Notes under the pieces: generated by a model
Told to the model about the DNA's origin: nothing
What the model saw: only the letters and a program-made list of their open reading frames with translations
Database searches by the model: none
In this document: positions 47,801 to 59,780 of the stretch, piece by piece
Position numbering within the stretch: position 1 is the first letter of the stretch
Layout: each line of letters opens with the position of its first letter
Made by a program: the position numbers and the translations under genes
Origin: Paraphysomonas bandaiensis
Lineage: Eukaryota > Chrysophyceae
Direction: 5' to 3'
Assembly: GCA_965644295.1 (NCBI GenBank)
Contig: CBFFRP010000394.1
Location: 62,001 to 126,000, forward strand
DNA: 64,000 bases

Positions 47801-50498
47801 AAATTATCTTCTTCTTCAGATCATCAGATTCTGATATATAGGCGCTAGATGAATCACTTAATTTTTGTCGCAAGGTTGAGACCTCATTCTCTACCTCCTG
47901 TAGTCGTTGCCTTTGTGATTCAGACTCCATTGACTGCGACTCCAAAGCAGTGTCTAGAGACTTTTGTAGCTCCTCAACCTGTGCACGAGTCCTGCACAAC
48001 TCATTCTCGGCAGCAGATTTCTCAGTTTCGAGAGTAGAGTTGGTACTTGTGAGTGCAGCAATCTCACTTTCCAAATCCTTTTCTCTCGCGATGTGCTCAT
48101 CACTTATGGACTCTCGTTCTGACTCTAGTCGAGTAATACGTGCAGACTGATCGTCAACAACACCCCTAAGATTGGCGCACTCCGTGTTCATTTTGTCTGT
48201 CAAGACGTCTATCTCTCGTTGTAAACGACTAGCTTCTTCCTCGGCATTAAGAGCGGCTTCATGCTCTCTGTTTTGAGAAGCCTCTGCCGCCGACAACTTA
48301 TCCTGTGCGTCGGTCAGCTCTATCTGCATTCCTTTCAATCTATCTCTCAGAGTATTTTCTTTCTCAATTGCCTCATTGCTCATTTGCTCTAATGCAGTAA
48401 TCTTAGAGAGAAGCTCTTCCTCTTTTCTGGACGATTCCTCCATGTACACACGAGCTCTAGCCTCCGATTCCTTCAAATTAACAGTTGCAGCTGCTAAATC
48501 TGCCTGCAATTCAGAGATGCGACTGTCTAATGCCTTGTTGTTATCTTCCGCTTTTTCCAACATGATTTTGTAGTCTGATATTTCTTTGCTCTTCGAATCC
48601 AGCTCGGACAAAGTGCGGACAGTTTCTTCCTCCTTCGCTACAAGAGTCGCCTTGAGCTGGTCCATGGGCGTTACTTCCGTAGATCCTCGAGAAGCTTGTT
48701 GCTTACTATCATTAACACCAGGAGATGACACCGCTCCACCACCACCACCTCCTTTGTTACGCTTGTTCCTCTTTTTCCCACTCTTGGAGGAAGAGGTACT
48801 TTGCGACGGTGTGGAAACGGTCGGTGACGCACATACATTTTGCTGACGAAATTCATCAATTTCGCGTTTTAATGATGCTATCTTATCCCGAGCACCAGCG
48901 AGCTCCTTCTCCAACATAACTACCTGCTCAGAAGCAGCCTCAACCTTTTCCTTTAGCTCCTCCTCTCTGCAGCTGCTCTCCTCCCGTAGTTGCTGCAAGA
49001 CTTTGTCATGTGTAACTTCCAAGTTGCCAAGCTTCTCCTTCAAGCCCGCTTCTTCTGATAGTTGTGACTCAAGGGTTTGAATCATTTCTCGTAGGTTGTT
49101 ACACTCCTTTGTAGATGCCTCCTTCTCCACAATCAGCGCCTCTAGACGAGACTGGGCAGCGGTATTGCTCTTTGTGGCCTCATCGAATTCCATCAGTTTC
49201 CTCTCGAAGGAACCTGACAAAGATTCAAGTTCTGCTTGTGTGGCCTTCACTGTATCCAGTGCGTCATCCCGTTCTGATTTTGCCGCTTGCAGAGATTTCT
49301 CCAACTGTTCACCTTTTTCTATCCATTCGTTCAGCTCAGCCCGGAGGGAATCTGACTCTGCCGATAACCGAGACATCTCATCCAGACACCTCTGCTTTTC
49401 AGATCCTTCCCGTCCCGAAGCCTCCACAAGATGTCCTTCGGCTTCCCTCAATAACCCTTCTAATTCTATTACTCGCTCCTGCAACTGGCAGCACCGCTGT
49501 GCGTCTTCTTTTTGTTGAGAGGAAGCTTCCTGTAGACGACATTCAAGTTCTTCCTTCTCCTGTTGCAAAGCAGACACCTGCCCCTCAAGCTTCTTTTTGA
49601 GCTCATCTTTGCTCCGAGTCAGCTCAGCAAAAGTCTTCTTTACACGTGCTTTGAGCTCCTGTTTTAACCCTACTTCCCTTTTGAGCTCCTCCACCTGACT
49701 CTGAAGGGAGGTGACCTCGTTGGTTAGCAAATTTCTTGTAGGGGTAGCCAGAGATGCCTCAACGGAAGGCTCAGTGCTCAGTAATGTTTTCAGTTGTCGC
49801 ACCGCTTCCAGAACACCTCCTGCAAGTAAGTCCGTGTTGTCAATAGACATAGAGTCCCGACTACAAATGCTGAGGTCACTGCTCAAGTTTGCATCTGATC
49901 CACCACGGCTGCACACGATTTCCCGTACCTCTTCTACAGCCGCTGTCTCTGCTGCCGTCATTTGCTCAACGCTTCCTCGTAGACGCTCTAACTCCTTCTC
50001 TTTCTGTTCAATTTCCTTCATTTTGCTTTTCACTATAGATTTGTACTTAACAGCTAGATCAGAAGCTTTTTTAAGCTCTTGCTCCTTTGAGCTCAAATTC
50101 TCAGCCAGTTTGGCACATTCCTGACATGGTGAAACAGAAGCAACAGTACCAGCCTGTTGAAACTCTTCTAATTGACCCCGTAATATAGCTGATGATATTT
50201 GTTCCTCTTTAAGTTTCTCTGCACAGTCAGCTAATCCATATTCCAGTGATTGGATAGTCTTATTCAGCTCTCCAATCAAATCATCTGATGGACGAGTTGT
50301 TAATATACCCCTTAATTCATGAATCTCTGCATCTCGTAGAGATAATTCATTCTCAAGAAACGATATCTGATCCTTATAGTTCTGAGGGATGCTCTGTATG
50401 GTTTCTTCTAGTTCATTATTCTTATTTTCAAGTTGTTTAATTTTTAGTTTTTGTTTCTTTACATATTCTAATAATTTTTCTTTTGTAAGTTCAGACAT
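44886..50498 (-). CDS. GRIP-domain golgin, long coiled coil
   Basis: Exons 50498-46592, 46539-45404 and 45359-44886, joined in phase; about 1838 aa from the ATG at 50498 (an in-frame ATG at 50606 exists but precedes non-coiled, poorly composed residues). Nearly the whole protein is coiled coil, rich in Glu/Lys/Leu/Ser. The C-terminal residues (NTEYLVNILRSFLM through ILRFQPDETKAI) match the GRIP domain, which binds Arl1 or related GTPases at the trans-Golgi; the conserved Tyr is present. A short non-coiled section (APWKTFRIICRVE, YRWVEETVVRQW) lies in exon 2. Role: a vesicle tether at the trans-Golgi. It contains a 522-bp internal duplication. Confidence 0.92.
47065..48047 (-). repeat. Homogenised 522-bp tandem repeat inside golgin
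   Basis: 47065-47525 and 47587-48047 (461 bp each, offset 522) differ at only two positions that I found (both C/T). The following 61-bp segments are clearly diverged but homologous. The unit is 174 codons, so the coiled-coil frame is retained. Confidence 0.92.
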
Positions 50499-50606
50499 TG
50501 AAGAGAAAGTTATGGGATGATCAAAGGGGATGAGTTCATTGAAATGGTTGTGTTGGAGATGTTGAGTGATATGTGAGTTAGCTTTATTCAAAGGCAGTGA
50601 TATCAT

Positions 50607-51615
50607 AGAGACACTAGAAAGTAATACACATTGTAGTACATACTGGAATACTGCTATGAAATATCAACGACTTTATGTTGGCATACATACATACATACAT
50701 ATATATTTGTATACTATATGCATAGGTATACGTGTGCGTATATGGGAGTATACCTCTGGGTGCGTCACTTCGAAGTGAATGTGATGTGGAGATATGCATA
50801 TATGAGTACATGATTCAGAGGCTCTGCTGCTGCCTCTACTCACAGACACGAGTGAGGACTATCAACAGTGTGTGGTCATAGTGGTGTATAGTGGTGTGTG
50901 CTCCTCATGAGGAGAAAGACTCGTATGATCATATGAATAATACCGCAGCAGATACACACACATACATACAGAACACCCACACACATATACATGCATAGAC
51001 CGCATGGAGCACCCTGAATAGCCATACAACTGAACCAGAAGCGTTCACCACTAATGCGCTCCTGAGTATGTTATTTTATACGGAGTATCTGCATTAATGG
51101 TGCTGTGGAAGCATACGTATCCGTTAGAAGACTGTGACGCTGTTGTTAGTGGAGCTGGTGGTGATCATCCATATGAGGACTGCGGTTTTGATATATTATT
51201 TATTAAGATGAAGGTGCTGTCGTAGATATGAGGAGGCTGTATGTATATTGTATAACACATATTGTTATAACTTAAAACGTATCCACTTACATACAACACA
51301 TGTACATACTAGCGTTTGATATGCATATCATTTACATATATTATTTATCAAGATTAAGGTGATGTTGCAGAGAAGAGGAGGCTGTGTATATATAAGAGGA
51401 GGCAGCAGATAAATTTATTCTAATGTATGAGCTTCTTCTCCTTTTGTGATTACCACACACACGAATAGATGGAATCGTGTAAACCACACAATATCGAGAG
51501 CTTATTTATTAGAGAGTGGTAAATATAGTGTAAGGCGATCACTATCCTTTAGAACGTGTTGTAAATACTAATATGTGTAATTTATCGGTTGTTACTATAT
51601 TACAGTTATGCATAC
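50607..51615. other. Intergenic, low-complexity
   Basis: Upstream of the golgin gene. Contains short TACA/CATA tracts near 50686-50710 and 50955-50995. No gene recognised. Confidence 0.45.
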
Positions 51616-52104
51616 TCATCGTGGTGTAGGCAGATTAAGAGCTTCAAACTCGCGCCTAAATATACCATGAAACACCCGATATATTTGGCCACCCGTCATA
51701 ATATTCGCAAAATAGAGCATACCACAAATAAAAGCAGCATAGATAAAGTAATCAATTGCTTTGTATATATTCACACCATCATCGATATCGATGCCCTTCT
51801 TGCTATCAGCTTTCGTTTTCCTGACAGCTTCTCTTATAACATCATCACTTATCCCTAGACACTTCTGTAACTTTTGAGTTTTCTCTAAGACGCTCTCTTC
51901 AGTAATGTCATCTATCACATCTTTAACCGAAACCACTTTCTCTTCTGTATCTGTTTTTTTATTGAGGGATATTTCCTCTTTATCGAAGTCAGAACTATAG
52001 TCAAATGGTTCTCCAGGATATTTCTGCAGCACGATGAGTATTCCACCACCAAGAACTATCCCTGCAATAGATGACCACAATAGATCATCGTAATAGCCAC
52101 TCAT
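51616..52104 (-). CDS. Small two-span membrane protein, unknown
   Basis: Single exon, 162 aa. A hydrophobic segment at residues about 9-26 (LWSSIAGIVLGGGILIVL) and another at about 121-142 (FIYAAFICGMLYFANIM) flank an acidic and Lys-rich middle of about 90 residues that may be partly coiled. The C terminus is amphipathic (GIFRREFEALNL). Protein-like composition, clear initiation and lack of introns support a real gene; the family is not recognised. It is divergent from the GOLD/F-box gene, with 481 bp between start codons. Confidence 0.7.
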   Translation of the reverse strand: MSGYYDDLLWSSIAGIVLGGGILIVLQKYPGEPFDYSSDFDKEEISLNKKTDTEEKVVSVKDVIDDITEESVLEKTQKLQKCLGISDDVIREAVRKTKADSKKGIDIDDGVNIYKAIDYFIYAAFICGMLYFANIMTGGQIYRVFHGIFRREFEALNLPTPR

Positions 52105-52585
52105 AGTATCTCGATAGTCGCGATATAGGTAACAGTATATAGAATCTACTCTATGATTAGTGGACTAACTACACTGTAGAGTTTCTTGAGGACAGCTATT
52201 TGCAGTAGAGTGCTGGGTGAATGTTTGTGAGGAGGTTACTCGTATAGATGATCCAGTTAATTATACTATGAGGGTTACACTGCTGTATATACCTATACAG
52301 ACTATGTATGATCCTACAGGCATTATTCAAACTGGTGCCCATATACCGCTGTATATATACGTATATTGATAGAGGAAAATCTGGTTGACTGTACCATATA
52401 CAGGTAGCTGTACATAGTATACTATACAGGTATATACAGCTGTATATGTACACAATATTCCATATGTTGGAGCTATGATATAATTCAATAGGATACACTC
52501 CATATATATAAGCTTAACCTTCAAACCAGATATCACCGACCCTCTCCAGCCCTAACAGTCGCTCAGTGGGTCGGTTTGACTTGAC
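52105..52585. promoter_or_regulatory. Head-to-head intergenic region
   Basis: 481 bp between divergent start codons. It holds several imperfect 'gtatatac' and 'tgtatat' inverted motifs near 52280-52450. No firm promoter element recognised. Confidence 0.4.
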
Positions 52586-54250
52586 ATGAACACCCAAACA
52601 CAGGAGAATACTAATCAGGTTAGTTATATCACACCTCATCTATACATACATATATATACATACATATATTGTCAATGATTAAGTTTCTATCCTATAGATA
52701 ACCAGTCCATTCTCTTTCAACTGCAATGGGTCTCGTATTAATGTCAGTAAGGAATGGATACTTCCTCTTCCTATAGCAGCCTCATATTCAAATGTTTCAT
52801 ATGAATTCTGTACTGAAAACGGTGATATTAATTTCAGCTTAGTATTTATTGCTATTGATGAAGAAGAAGATATACTTGTATATCCTGAACGAGTGGGTAG
52901 TGATGTCGAACCGATTCGTGGGTCATGTCAGCTGAACTCTGCTGGAACATTGGTGTTTATGTGGGATAATTCTTACTCATGGTTTACAGACAAAAGTCTC
53001 ACTTATACAGTAAAGATAGAACAAGTACGTATAAATATACTAAAGTGGTATACATATTAATGGACTGTTGTGATGACATATAGGAACCACAGCCCAATGA
53101 AGTCAGCCCTCGTATTGAGGCAAGTAAGCAACAGCTACGTGCTACCAATCATGAGCTAGCTAATTTCAAGAAACGTTTATCCGGAGTGAGCGATGTGATA
53201 AGTAGTATAAGTACTGACGAAATAACAGCACTGGAAAATATGATTTTAAAACTACGTAATCAGCTGGTGCAAAAGAAGCGCATTCTTAAGGTATCCATTG
53301 CTGAGAAGAAAAGCATCATTGCATCTATTCGAGAGTGTGAAGCGAACAGGCGAGGGCTGTATCTCAGGTAAAATACCACCTTTACTTCCTCCTGTTAGTG
53401 AATATTTTCCACTAGGACACTCAATAACTTCGAGCTGGCTATGATTTTGTCATACTTAGATCCCAGAACTGTGATGTGTGTGTGTAAGCTATGGAAGGAT
53501 TTGCTGACATGCGAACACCCTGTTACATCGGACTACGCTCCCGCCCCATTGTCTGTAGCACCAGGTGAGCGGTCTCTATAGACAAAGTTGTGGGTAATCA
53601 CATAGAACTGGTAGAGATGCCAACAGAATTGAAGGAGAGTAGAAGACAGGCTCCTCGTTCTAATTCCTCTGAGACCAAAGCCACGCCTGATAGTAAACCT
53701 GAGCACGTAATTGACACCTCGGTCGTTGAGGCACTTTCTTCTATGTCAGATGAAAAGCCCCATATCTCTGCTGATAGAGAGGTGTGACACTCGTCATTTA
53801 CAAAATTTCGTGATAACTGTTCGTAGGAAGAGGTGAAAACTGTGGAGAGTGGCAGCAACGCTGCCGCTGGTCAGCACTCTAGAAGTCGATCCTATAGGTC
53901 GGATGTCGTTCACTACGTCAAAGGCAGTCTAGACTCTCTAAAAGATATGGAGGCAGAAAAGAGCGATATAAGGAGGAAGATATCCACGTGGAAAAAACAG
54001 TTCGAAATGAGATACGGAAGACCTCCATCAGATGAAGAAAAAATCAGAAACATTCCAGAGCTGTTCCAAAGATATTCTATGGTCAGTCTACCTTGATCGA
54101 AGAAGAGTCTTCGAATATTTCTTTTTCTTAGTTTCACGATTATATATACAGATTAATAGGATATCCTGCAGAGAGGCAGAAAGGGTTATGGGCATTGCGA
54201 AGTCTATGGAAAAAATAGAAAAGATAAAGAAGCCCTTGTCTTCTAAATAG
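52586..54250 (+). CDS. GOLD-domain and F-box-like protein
   Basis: Seven exons joined in phase: 52586-52618, 52698-53024, 53084-53367, 53416-53564, 53582-53781, 53827-54081 and 54152-54250; 448 aa (the intron at 53565-53581 would be only 17 bp, so that junction is uncertain). Residues about 12-120 resemble a GOLD beta-sandwich as in Sec14-like and ACBD3 proteins, ending with GTLVFMWDNSYSWFTDKSL. A coiled coil follows (about 130-215), then an F-box-like helix set (LNNFELAMILSYLDP, CKLWKDLL). A Ser-rich linker leads to a basic helix ending KKQFEMRYGRPPSDEEK. Inference: a membrane- or Golgi-linked adaptor, possibly for a Skp1-cullin ligase. Confidence 0.78.
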
Positions 54251-54514
54251 TGTTATGATTTCAGTTCTTAGACCAGTGCATTGAGGATGAACACGACAAC
54301 TTAGTTTGCATTGTATATTTTACTCTGATTATTTCCTGAGTATAAAATTGCTCTAATATATGTTTAGAAGTTACTTTTGTCGTATTTTATGGAATTATAT
54401 ATGACTTGTATGAATTCGGTCGATTGTAACGCTGTTACACAACGAAATTACTTTCTTCGTGTAATCTTTTTCTAATTTGTAGACATAACTACCCGAAATC
54501 TTAGAAAAAGGTGT
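54251..54514. other. Intergenic
   Basis: 3' flank of the GOLD/F-box gene; no feature seen. Confidence 0.4.
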
Positions 54515-54820
54515 ATTTGAGATTCAGAACTAATTTAGTGCTTAACTCTGATATCCTATTATTTAACTCTACGAAAGTTGATTTCGCGATACCGCAAGCA
54601 CCAAGATGCAACAACTTTTGCTCTATGACTCAAATGTTGATATATGCAGAATGTTGATGTACCTGTCATCTACAGACTTCAGAATTTTTGAGTTTTCAAG
54701 ATGAACAGCCCGGATGATGCTTGACTTCATCAGGCAGGCCAATACCCTGGATGCCCGTTTATTCGTCAGGGCCCAAAGATGTCCACACAAGTGACACTTA
54801 TATTAATTTGCTACTGAACA
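54515..54820 (-). repeat. LINE-tail/SINE-like repeat copy
   Basis: Contains 'gatatcctattatttaactctacgaaag', 'ccgcaagcaccaagatgcaac' and, further along, 'cgtttattcgtcagggcccaaagatgtcc', which parallels 33861-33883. Several point differences from other copies suggest greater age. Confidence 0.8.
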
Positions 54821-55312
54821 TATATAGCAAATATTCGATCTAAGAATACCTGTTGTGAGTGTTTCTTGATAGTGGTGAAATAGTCATTAATTTAAAGCAA
54901 GTTTTTTATGCGTAACATGATAATCGTAGAATAAAAGCATACAGTATGAATATTGATAGTAGTGGTGTATGTCGTAAGCACAGCGTTGAAACAAAAGTAA
55001 TGCTGATTACGACTCGTGAGCACCAAAATTACATATCCCAATAAATATATACACACATCACGCTGCTCCAGAGAAAAAATTCGACTGAATACAGTATGCA
55101 ACCCATACTAATCTCTGAGCTGTCAACGCATGCTTATGTCAGTTTTTTATATATATGATAGCGATATATACAGAATGCAGAGTTGAAAATATACAGAATT
55201 CGATAGCGATATAGTGGAGTTATTAGGGGAAAAGCATGAATGTCATAATGAGATTCTATTACTGTAGTCACGCACCATTACTGTAATATGTTAGACGCAT
55301 ACAGATTGTTGA
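54821..55312. other. Intergenic, no gene
   Basis: AT-rich. The short ORF at 54892-55101 on the minus strand has no protein-like character. Confidence 0.4.
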
Positions 55313-55545
55313 GTTCTGCTATATGAGAGCAACTGAAAGCTGTAGCTATAAGGTATATTTAAATTACAGTAGTACACAGTTGTACTCTTCTTGTTAATCG
55401 TACTGTGAGAATGAATGACAATAAATATATGGTAATAAAACGGAATATAGTGACGATATAAGTTTTAGTGACGAAGTAAGATCGTACGAGAAATGAGTGG
55501 AAGTAGAGACAACAGGAAAAAGAAATGATAAGAGATACAGATCAC
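55313..55545 (+). repeat. Diverged solo LTR of the TRIM family
   Basis: Begins 'tgttgagttctgct' and shares 'aaagctgtag', 'gacgaagtaagatcgtac' and 'gaaatgagtgg.agtagaga.aac' in the same order as the LTRs at 33884 and 35704, with many changes. No partner LTR or internal region is nearby. Confidence 0.7.
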
Positions 55546-55584
55546 AATTTATTGCAATCCAATATAATTCTCATATATGAAAGT

Positions 55585-55690
55585 CATATTATTAGCAGCA
55601 GGCGTCAATATAACCAACACCAGATAAGTAGTTAGATGAAGACTAGTCAAGCTAGATCGACCTCTACCAGTAACTAGCTAGCACAGATTC
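55585..55690 (-). repeat. LINE-tail fragment
   Basis: Shares 'gatgaagactagtcaagcta' and 'gatcgacctctaccagtaact' with the copy at 59610-59780. The tail side 'tattattagcagcaggcgtc' corresponds to the LINE 3' end. The hairpin core is absent. Confidence 0.75.
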
Positions 55691-56127
55691 CCGTATGTTA
55701 AGTACTTTTCATATAATGTCAAACTTTGATACAGAAGACATGATTCAAAACTTAATACTTTCGTCATGTTGGTTCGTTATGTGCGCATATAAATCTCTCA
55801 CCCCCCCCAAAAAAAAGAAAGTACAATCGAAGTGATGCTGAAGTACATGTGTATCAAGCTTTCTACATCTGCCTCATAACGGATACTATTTCATAGTTGT
55901 TACCGAAGAGCATCTGTGAACACATACCAAAAGATTGATTCAGATTTAATTCGACCACTTAAAAGACTACAACTATAACACTAACAACAGGTGACAAATC
56001 TAACACCTACACAAGCTTAAACCAATCACCCGAAGTAAAGTTTTCGACTCAAATCTTACCAGCATGGCTAGCTGCCTCGGAACTATTGTAACGAAATTGG
56101 CGCAGTTCACTCACCTCCTGCGTGCAT
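55691..56127. other. Intergenic, homopolymer tract
   Basis: Downstream of IDI-SQS. Contains a C8 followed by A8 tract at about 55801-55818 and no gene. Confidence 0.4.
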
Positions 56128-58422
56128 TCATTTACTGAATCGAAGGCACTTCCAGATACCTCTGCCACTGATGAGCTTTGATAATACTACGAAAGATGGG
56201 TAGCCAACAAAGAGTGCAAGAGCATTAACGACAGGGGAATTGTTGAAAGTGCGCAAGTACATCCACAGAGGAAGGGCAAACATCACCATTGCACTGCGAT
56301 CAAGAAGAGCATATTGCTTAGCTGCCGCAGCATTACGAGCAGTGAGCTTAATAATCTTCTCGCAGATAGCTCGTGTCTTGGCAGCATTGGGGTCGGACGA
56401 TGGAATTCGCCCTAATATGTCTTTCGCGAAATACGCAAACCACTTGTGGACCCCAACAGTGCTTGTTGAATCGAGGATAAGCTTTGCAGCCATACCTTTT
56501 CTGATCTTTACAACTCCGGTAAACACCTTCGGATTATTGTACAGCTCCCCGAGAGTGGCTATGGCCATAACCTGTGGGATCGCACAAAACCTAAACACCT
56601 CCTTCGTCTGAAGCAGGTCAAGATAATCAAGGCATTCCGGAACACACTCCAGGGCGTTCGTGATAAGGTGGTTCAAGCAGTGTACTGACTTGGTAATCCT
56701 CTCGGGTTTAGCCAGTTCCCCTAAGTCATCGCAAGTAGTGTACTGTCTCCATATCTCACGTGGCCAGAAGGTGCGCCCATCTACATAGTCTTCTAGGTAA
56801 TCGCGAATGATATTAGTCTTCTGCAGAAAGAGTCCCATAGTGTTGGCTAATGTGGTGCACACAGCGCCAACTTTTTCCGACTCGTACCCAGAAGACTCAA
56901 ACAAACGAGATAAACCTTCGCCCACTAAACCAGCGACATAGTGGCAGTAAAGGTCGTAATCGGACACAAGCATAGTGCCCTGGCCAAGATCCTTCTCCAC
57001 ATACTGTGCCATGCCTTCACCCATGCGGCGGGTTATGTCAGCAATGACGATCTGGCTTGAGGCAGGAAGAGATTTAAAAACAGCTGCAACCCTGTGGAAT
57101 TCTTGCAGCAGAGTTGCTTCATCCCCCTCACCGACACCAGCCAAACGCCACTTCTCGTCCACAAGTCCTGTGCGATAGAACGAGCACAAGTGGCGAACCT
57201 TTTCCGACTCTCTTCCAGCAAATGCTTGCATATCGTCCTCTATGGTATCCAGTGCCCGAAGCGCCAAGTAGAATACCATGATGTCCAGGGTCAGGCTGGA
57301 CGGCAGCTGTCGAATAACAGCTGCAAAAGATCGACTGACTAGACCAAGCATTCGGTCACAGAATGCCACGTTTTCATCCCTGATATCCACCCTATTCTCC
57401 ATCTCATTGCCGTACTTCATCTGAAGGGCTGCTGTCACCTCATCCAGACGCAACAGCTGACTGAGCATTGAGTGTTTGTGGATCTTTACCTTTCCGTAAG
57501 ACCCCTGCTTAAGACTCCTGTCTCCGGTACGGGTCGCAGAATCTGATTTAGCTCCCTGGGCAGCATAAGGAGATATAGACTTTCCAAGCCATGCACCCGC
57601 ATTACCCCCACCCCCCATATGTTCTTCAGTGGGGTCAAACCTGTGAATGCTTTTCACATCCACAAATTTATCGGTAGTGAGTGTTGCATTCAGATCAGCC
57701 CACCAATAGGGCAAGAAATTTTCAGCTATGATTCTGAACCATGGAGACCAGAGGAGTCCAGAAGAGGGATCCATCATTTCGCGCAGCTCGGAGAGTGTGA
57801 CATATTTAGTGTCCATAACTTCGTCCGGATTGGCATCCACATTAACATCAGCTTGAATGAAAAGGATATAGTCAATCTCATGTTCCCCCCAAGGAGAGTT
57901 CTTTCCATGTGTGACAACATCCGCCGCCCAATAGTGAAGACGAGTAAGAAACTTAAACTTTGATACAGGTACTTCATGAGCATCTATACCCAACTCTTGC
58001 TTCAGTTTCCGTACAGCAGCGGCTTTAGCACCAGGTACAGTACCTGATGCAATTGCTTCATCATCATCAACTTCACATGGCTCATAGCCATATAAAGGAT
58101 GACTACAACATGTATTTGTCCATACATTTGGAAATGTAACTTTACTTTGAGCACGTTGTTGTAAAAGTAACCGTCCATTGGAATCAAATAAAAAAACTGA
58201 AAAAGCACGATGAAGTAACCCTCTAGGCTACAAAATGAAGTGAGTTAGATATATATATATGAATATATATGAATATATACATACATTCTCTTGATTAAAT
58301 ACATGTGCTGTACTTTTAGATGAACTACCAATAACTTTATCTGTACGATCACATAGTATGCATTCATCCATTTTCATAAAATCTTCTTGAGTCATGCCTT
58401 CACCACTCCATACTTTGGACAT
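56128..58422 (-). CDS. IDISQS: Isopentenyl-diphosphate isomerase / squalene synthase fusion
   Basis: Two exons, 58422-58285 and 58227-56128, joined in phase 0; 745 aa. The N-terminal half is a type I IDI (Nudix fold): HRAFSVFLFD, catalytic Cys in NTCCSHP, and Glu in WGEHEIDY. It interconverts IPP and DMAPP. A linker of about 60 residues leads to a squalene synthase domain with both aspartate-rich motifs (ALDTIEDDM and DYLEDYVDGRTFWP), which condenses two farnesyl diphosphates. A hydrophobic C terminus near LPLWMYLRTF and ALALFVGYPSFVVL would anchor it in the ER. The two steps are not consecutive but both serve sterol synthesis. Such fusions are reported in diatoms and haptophytes. All key residues are present, so both domains look active. 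Confidence 0.96.
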
Positions 58423-59609
58423 TTTTTTATTAGTAATGATTATAGAATCAAATGTGGCTTGTAAAGTAAGTCAATATAAATGAAGTTATCAATATGAAGA
58501 TGTTATTGAATTCTCTTCTATATGATGTGGAGAGTATATCAATGTACCATACCATCCAGAGTGTTCTACATACATATCCATACATAACAAACTGTGGAAT
58601 CCTATAGCTTCATTTCAGGCCACACACACCACACATAAATACCTCCACAAGAATACAACAAATACAACAAATACAGTTAGTAGAGATATGATATAATACA
58701 GTATTGTATTTCAACGTATTTCAAGGATTTGTTATACAGGATATACAGTAACTGTATAAAGTAACTGTCAAACTATGGGGTCTTACTGTCCTCAATGCAA
58801 CCATCAGATCATGATGTATGGTAAGTTGCATTGTTATTGCAGAAATAAACCATGAGTTGCAATCTTTACACTCTATTATGGTAGTGAGGATAGAGGAGTA
58901 GGTTGATCTATTATTTCGACAGCATACAGGCACAGCATCCTCTCCTACACGACAATAAAATGTCCTCAGTAAGCCCTCAAGATACAGCACAATATGGGGA
59001 ATTTTATAATGGAAATATCCAGCAACAACAAAATCAGATAACGCAACTTCAAAGAACATCGTATCAGATACTTCAAGTACTCTTCCCAATTATAAACGTA
59101 AAGAAAAGTTTCATATATGAGATGAAGATATGTTGAGAGTGTTGGATATATAAAATTCCTTCTGATAAGCCAAGGATTTATAGAGTTATGACTCTACCAA
59201 AAAAGAACTATAGTTTAGCAAATTTATTTGTATTCTAACTGCGAACCTTACCTCTTTGCCACTACATTGTTCAGGTATTTAATCGGGACTTTCACCGAAT
59301 TCGAATTCACCTGATCGACACGTTTTAGGATATGATATGTTTCAGCTACTCTAACCTGTATTACTCTTTTTCTTTCCTCATAATTGCAGTATGAATGTTT
59401 AAAGCTCACATAGAACTCTACCTCAACATAGTATAGTGCCACGGTATGATATTCTCATGTAGTTGGACATTTAGCGCTTGTGAAGATTATTCCTTCAGTC
59501 GTCATTTTCGAAGCATTTTCGTTATAATTTTCACCTGAAACTGACATTAGTATGATAAAAATTAACCAACTGAACTTTTAAACTTTCTCAATTACTGTGT
59601 ATGAAAGTC
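58423..59609. other. Intergenic; weak small ORF
   Basis: Upstream of IDI-SQS. A 77-codon frame at 58903-59136 on the plus strand includes a Gln-rich stretch (IQQQQNQITQLQRTSYQIL), which might be a short exon but has no supporting context. Nothing else recognised. Confidence 0.35.
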
Positions 59610-59780
59610 TTATTATTAGGAGTAGGCGTCAAGAATCGACATCAGATAAGTGTAAGATGAAGACTAGTCAAGCTAGATCGACCTCTACCAGTAACTAACT
59701 AGTACAAATTCTCATACCCTACTATTTAACGCTACAGACTCTGTTTGTGCGTCGCCGCAAGCACCAAGGTGCAATCACTT
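59610..59780 (-). repeat. LINE-tail repeat copy
   Basis: From 'cttattattaggagtaggcgtc' to 'gcgtcgccgcaagcaccaaggtgcaa', matching the LINE 3' UTR at 17970-18130 closely, including 'ctactatttaacgctacag'. Confidence 0.85.
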
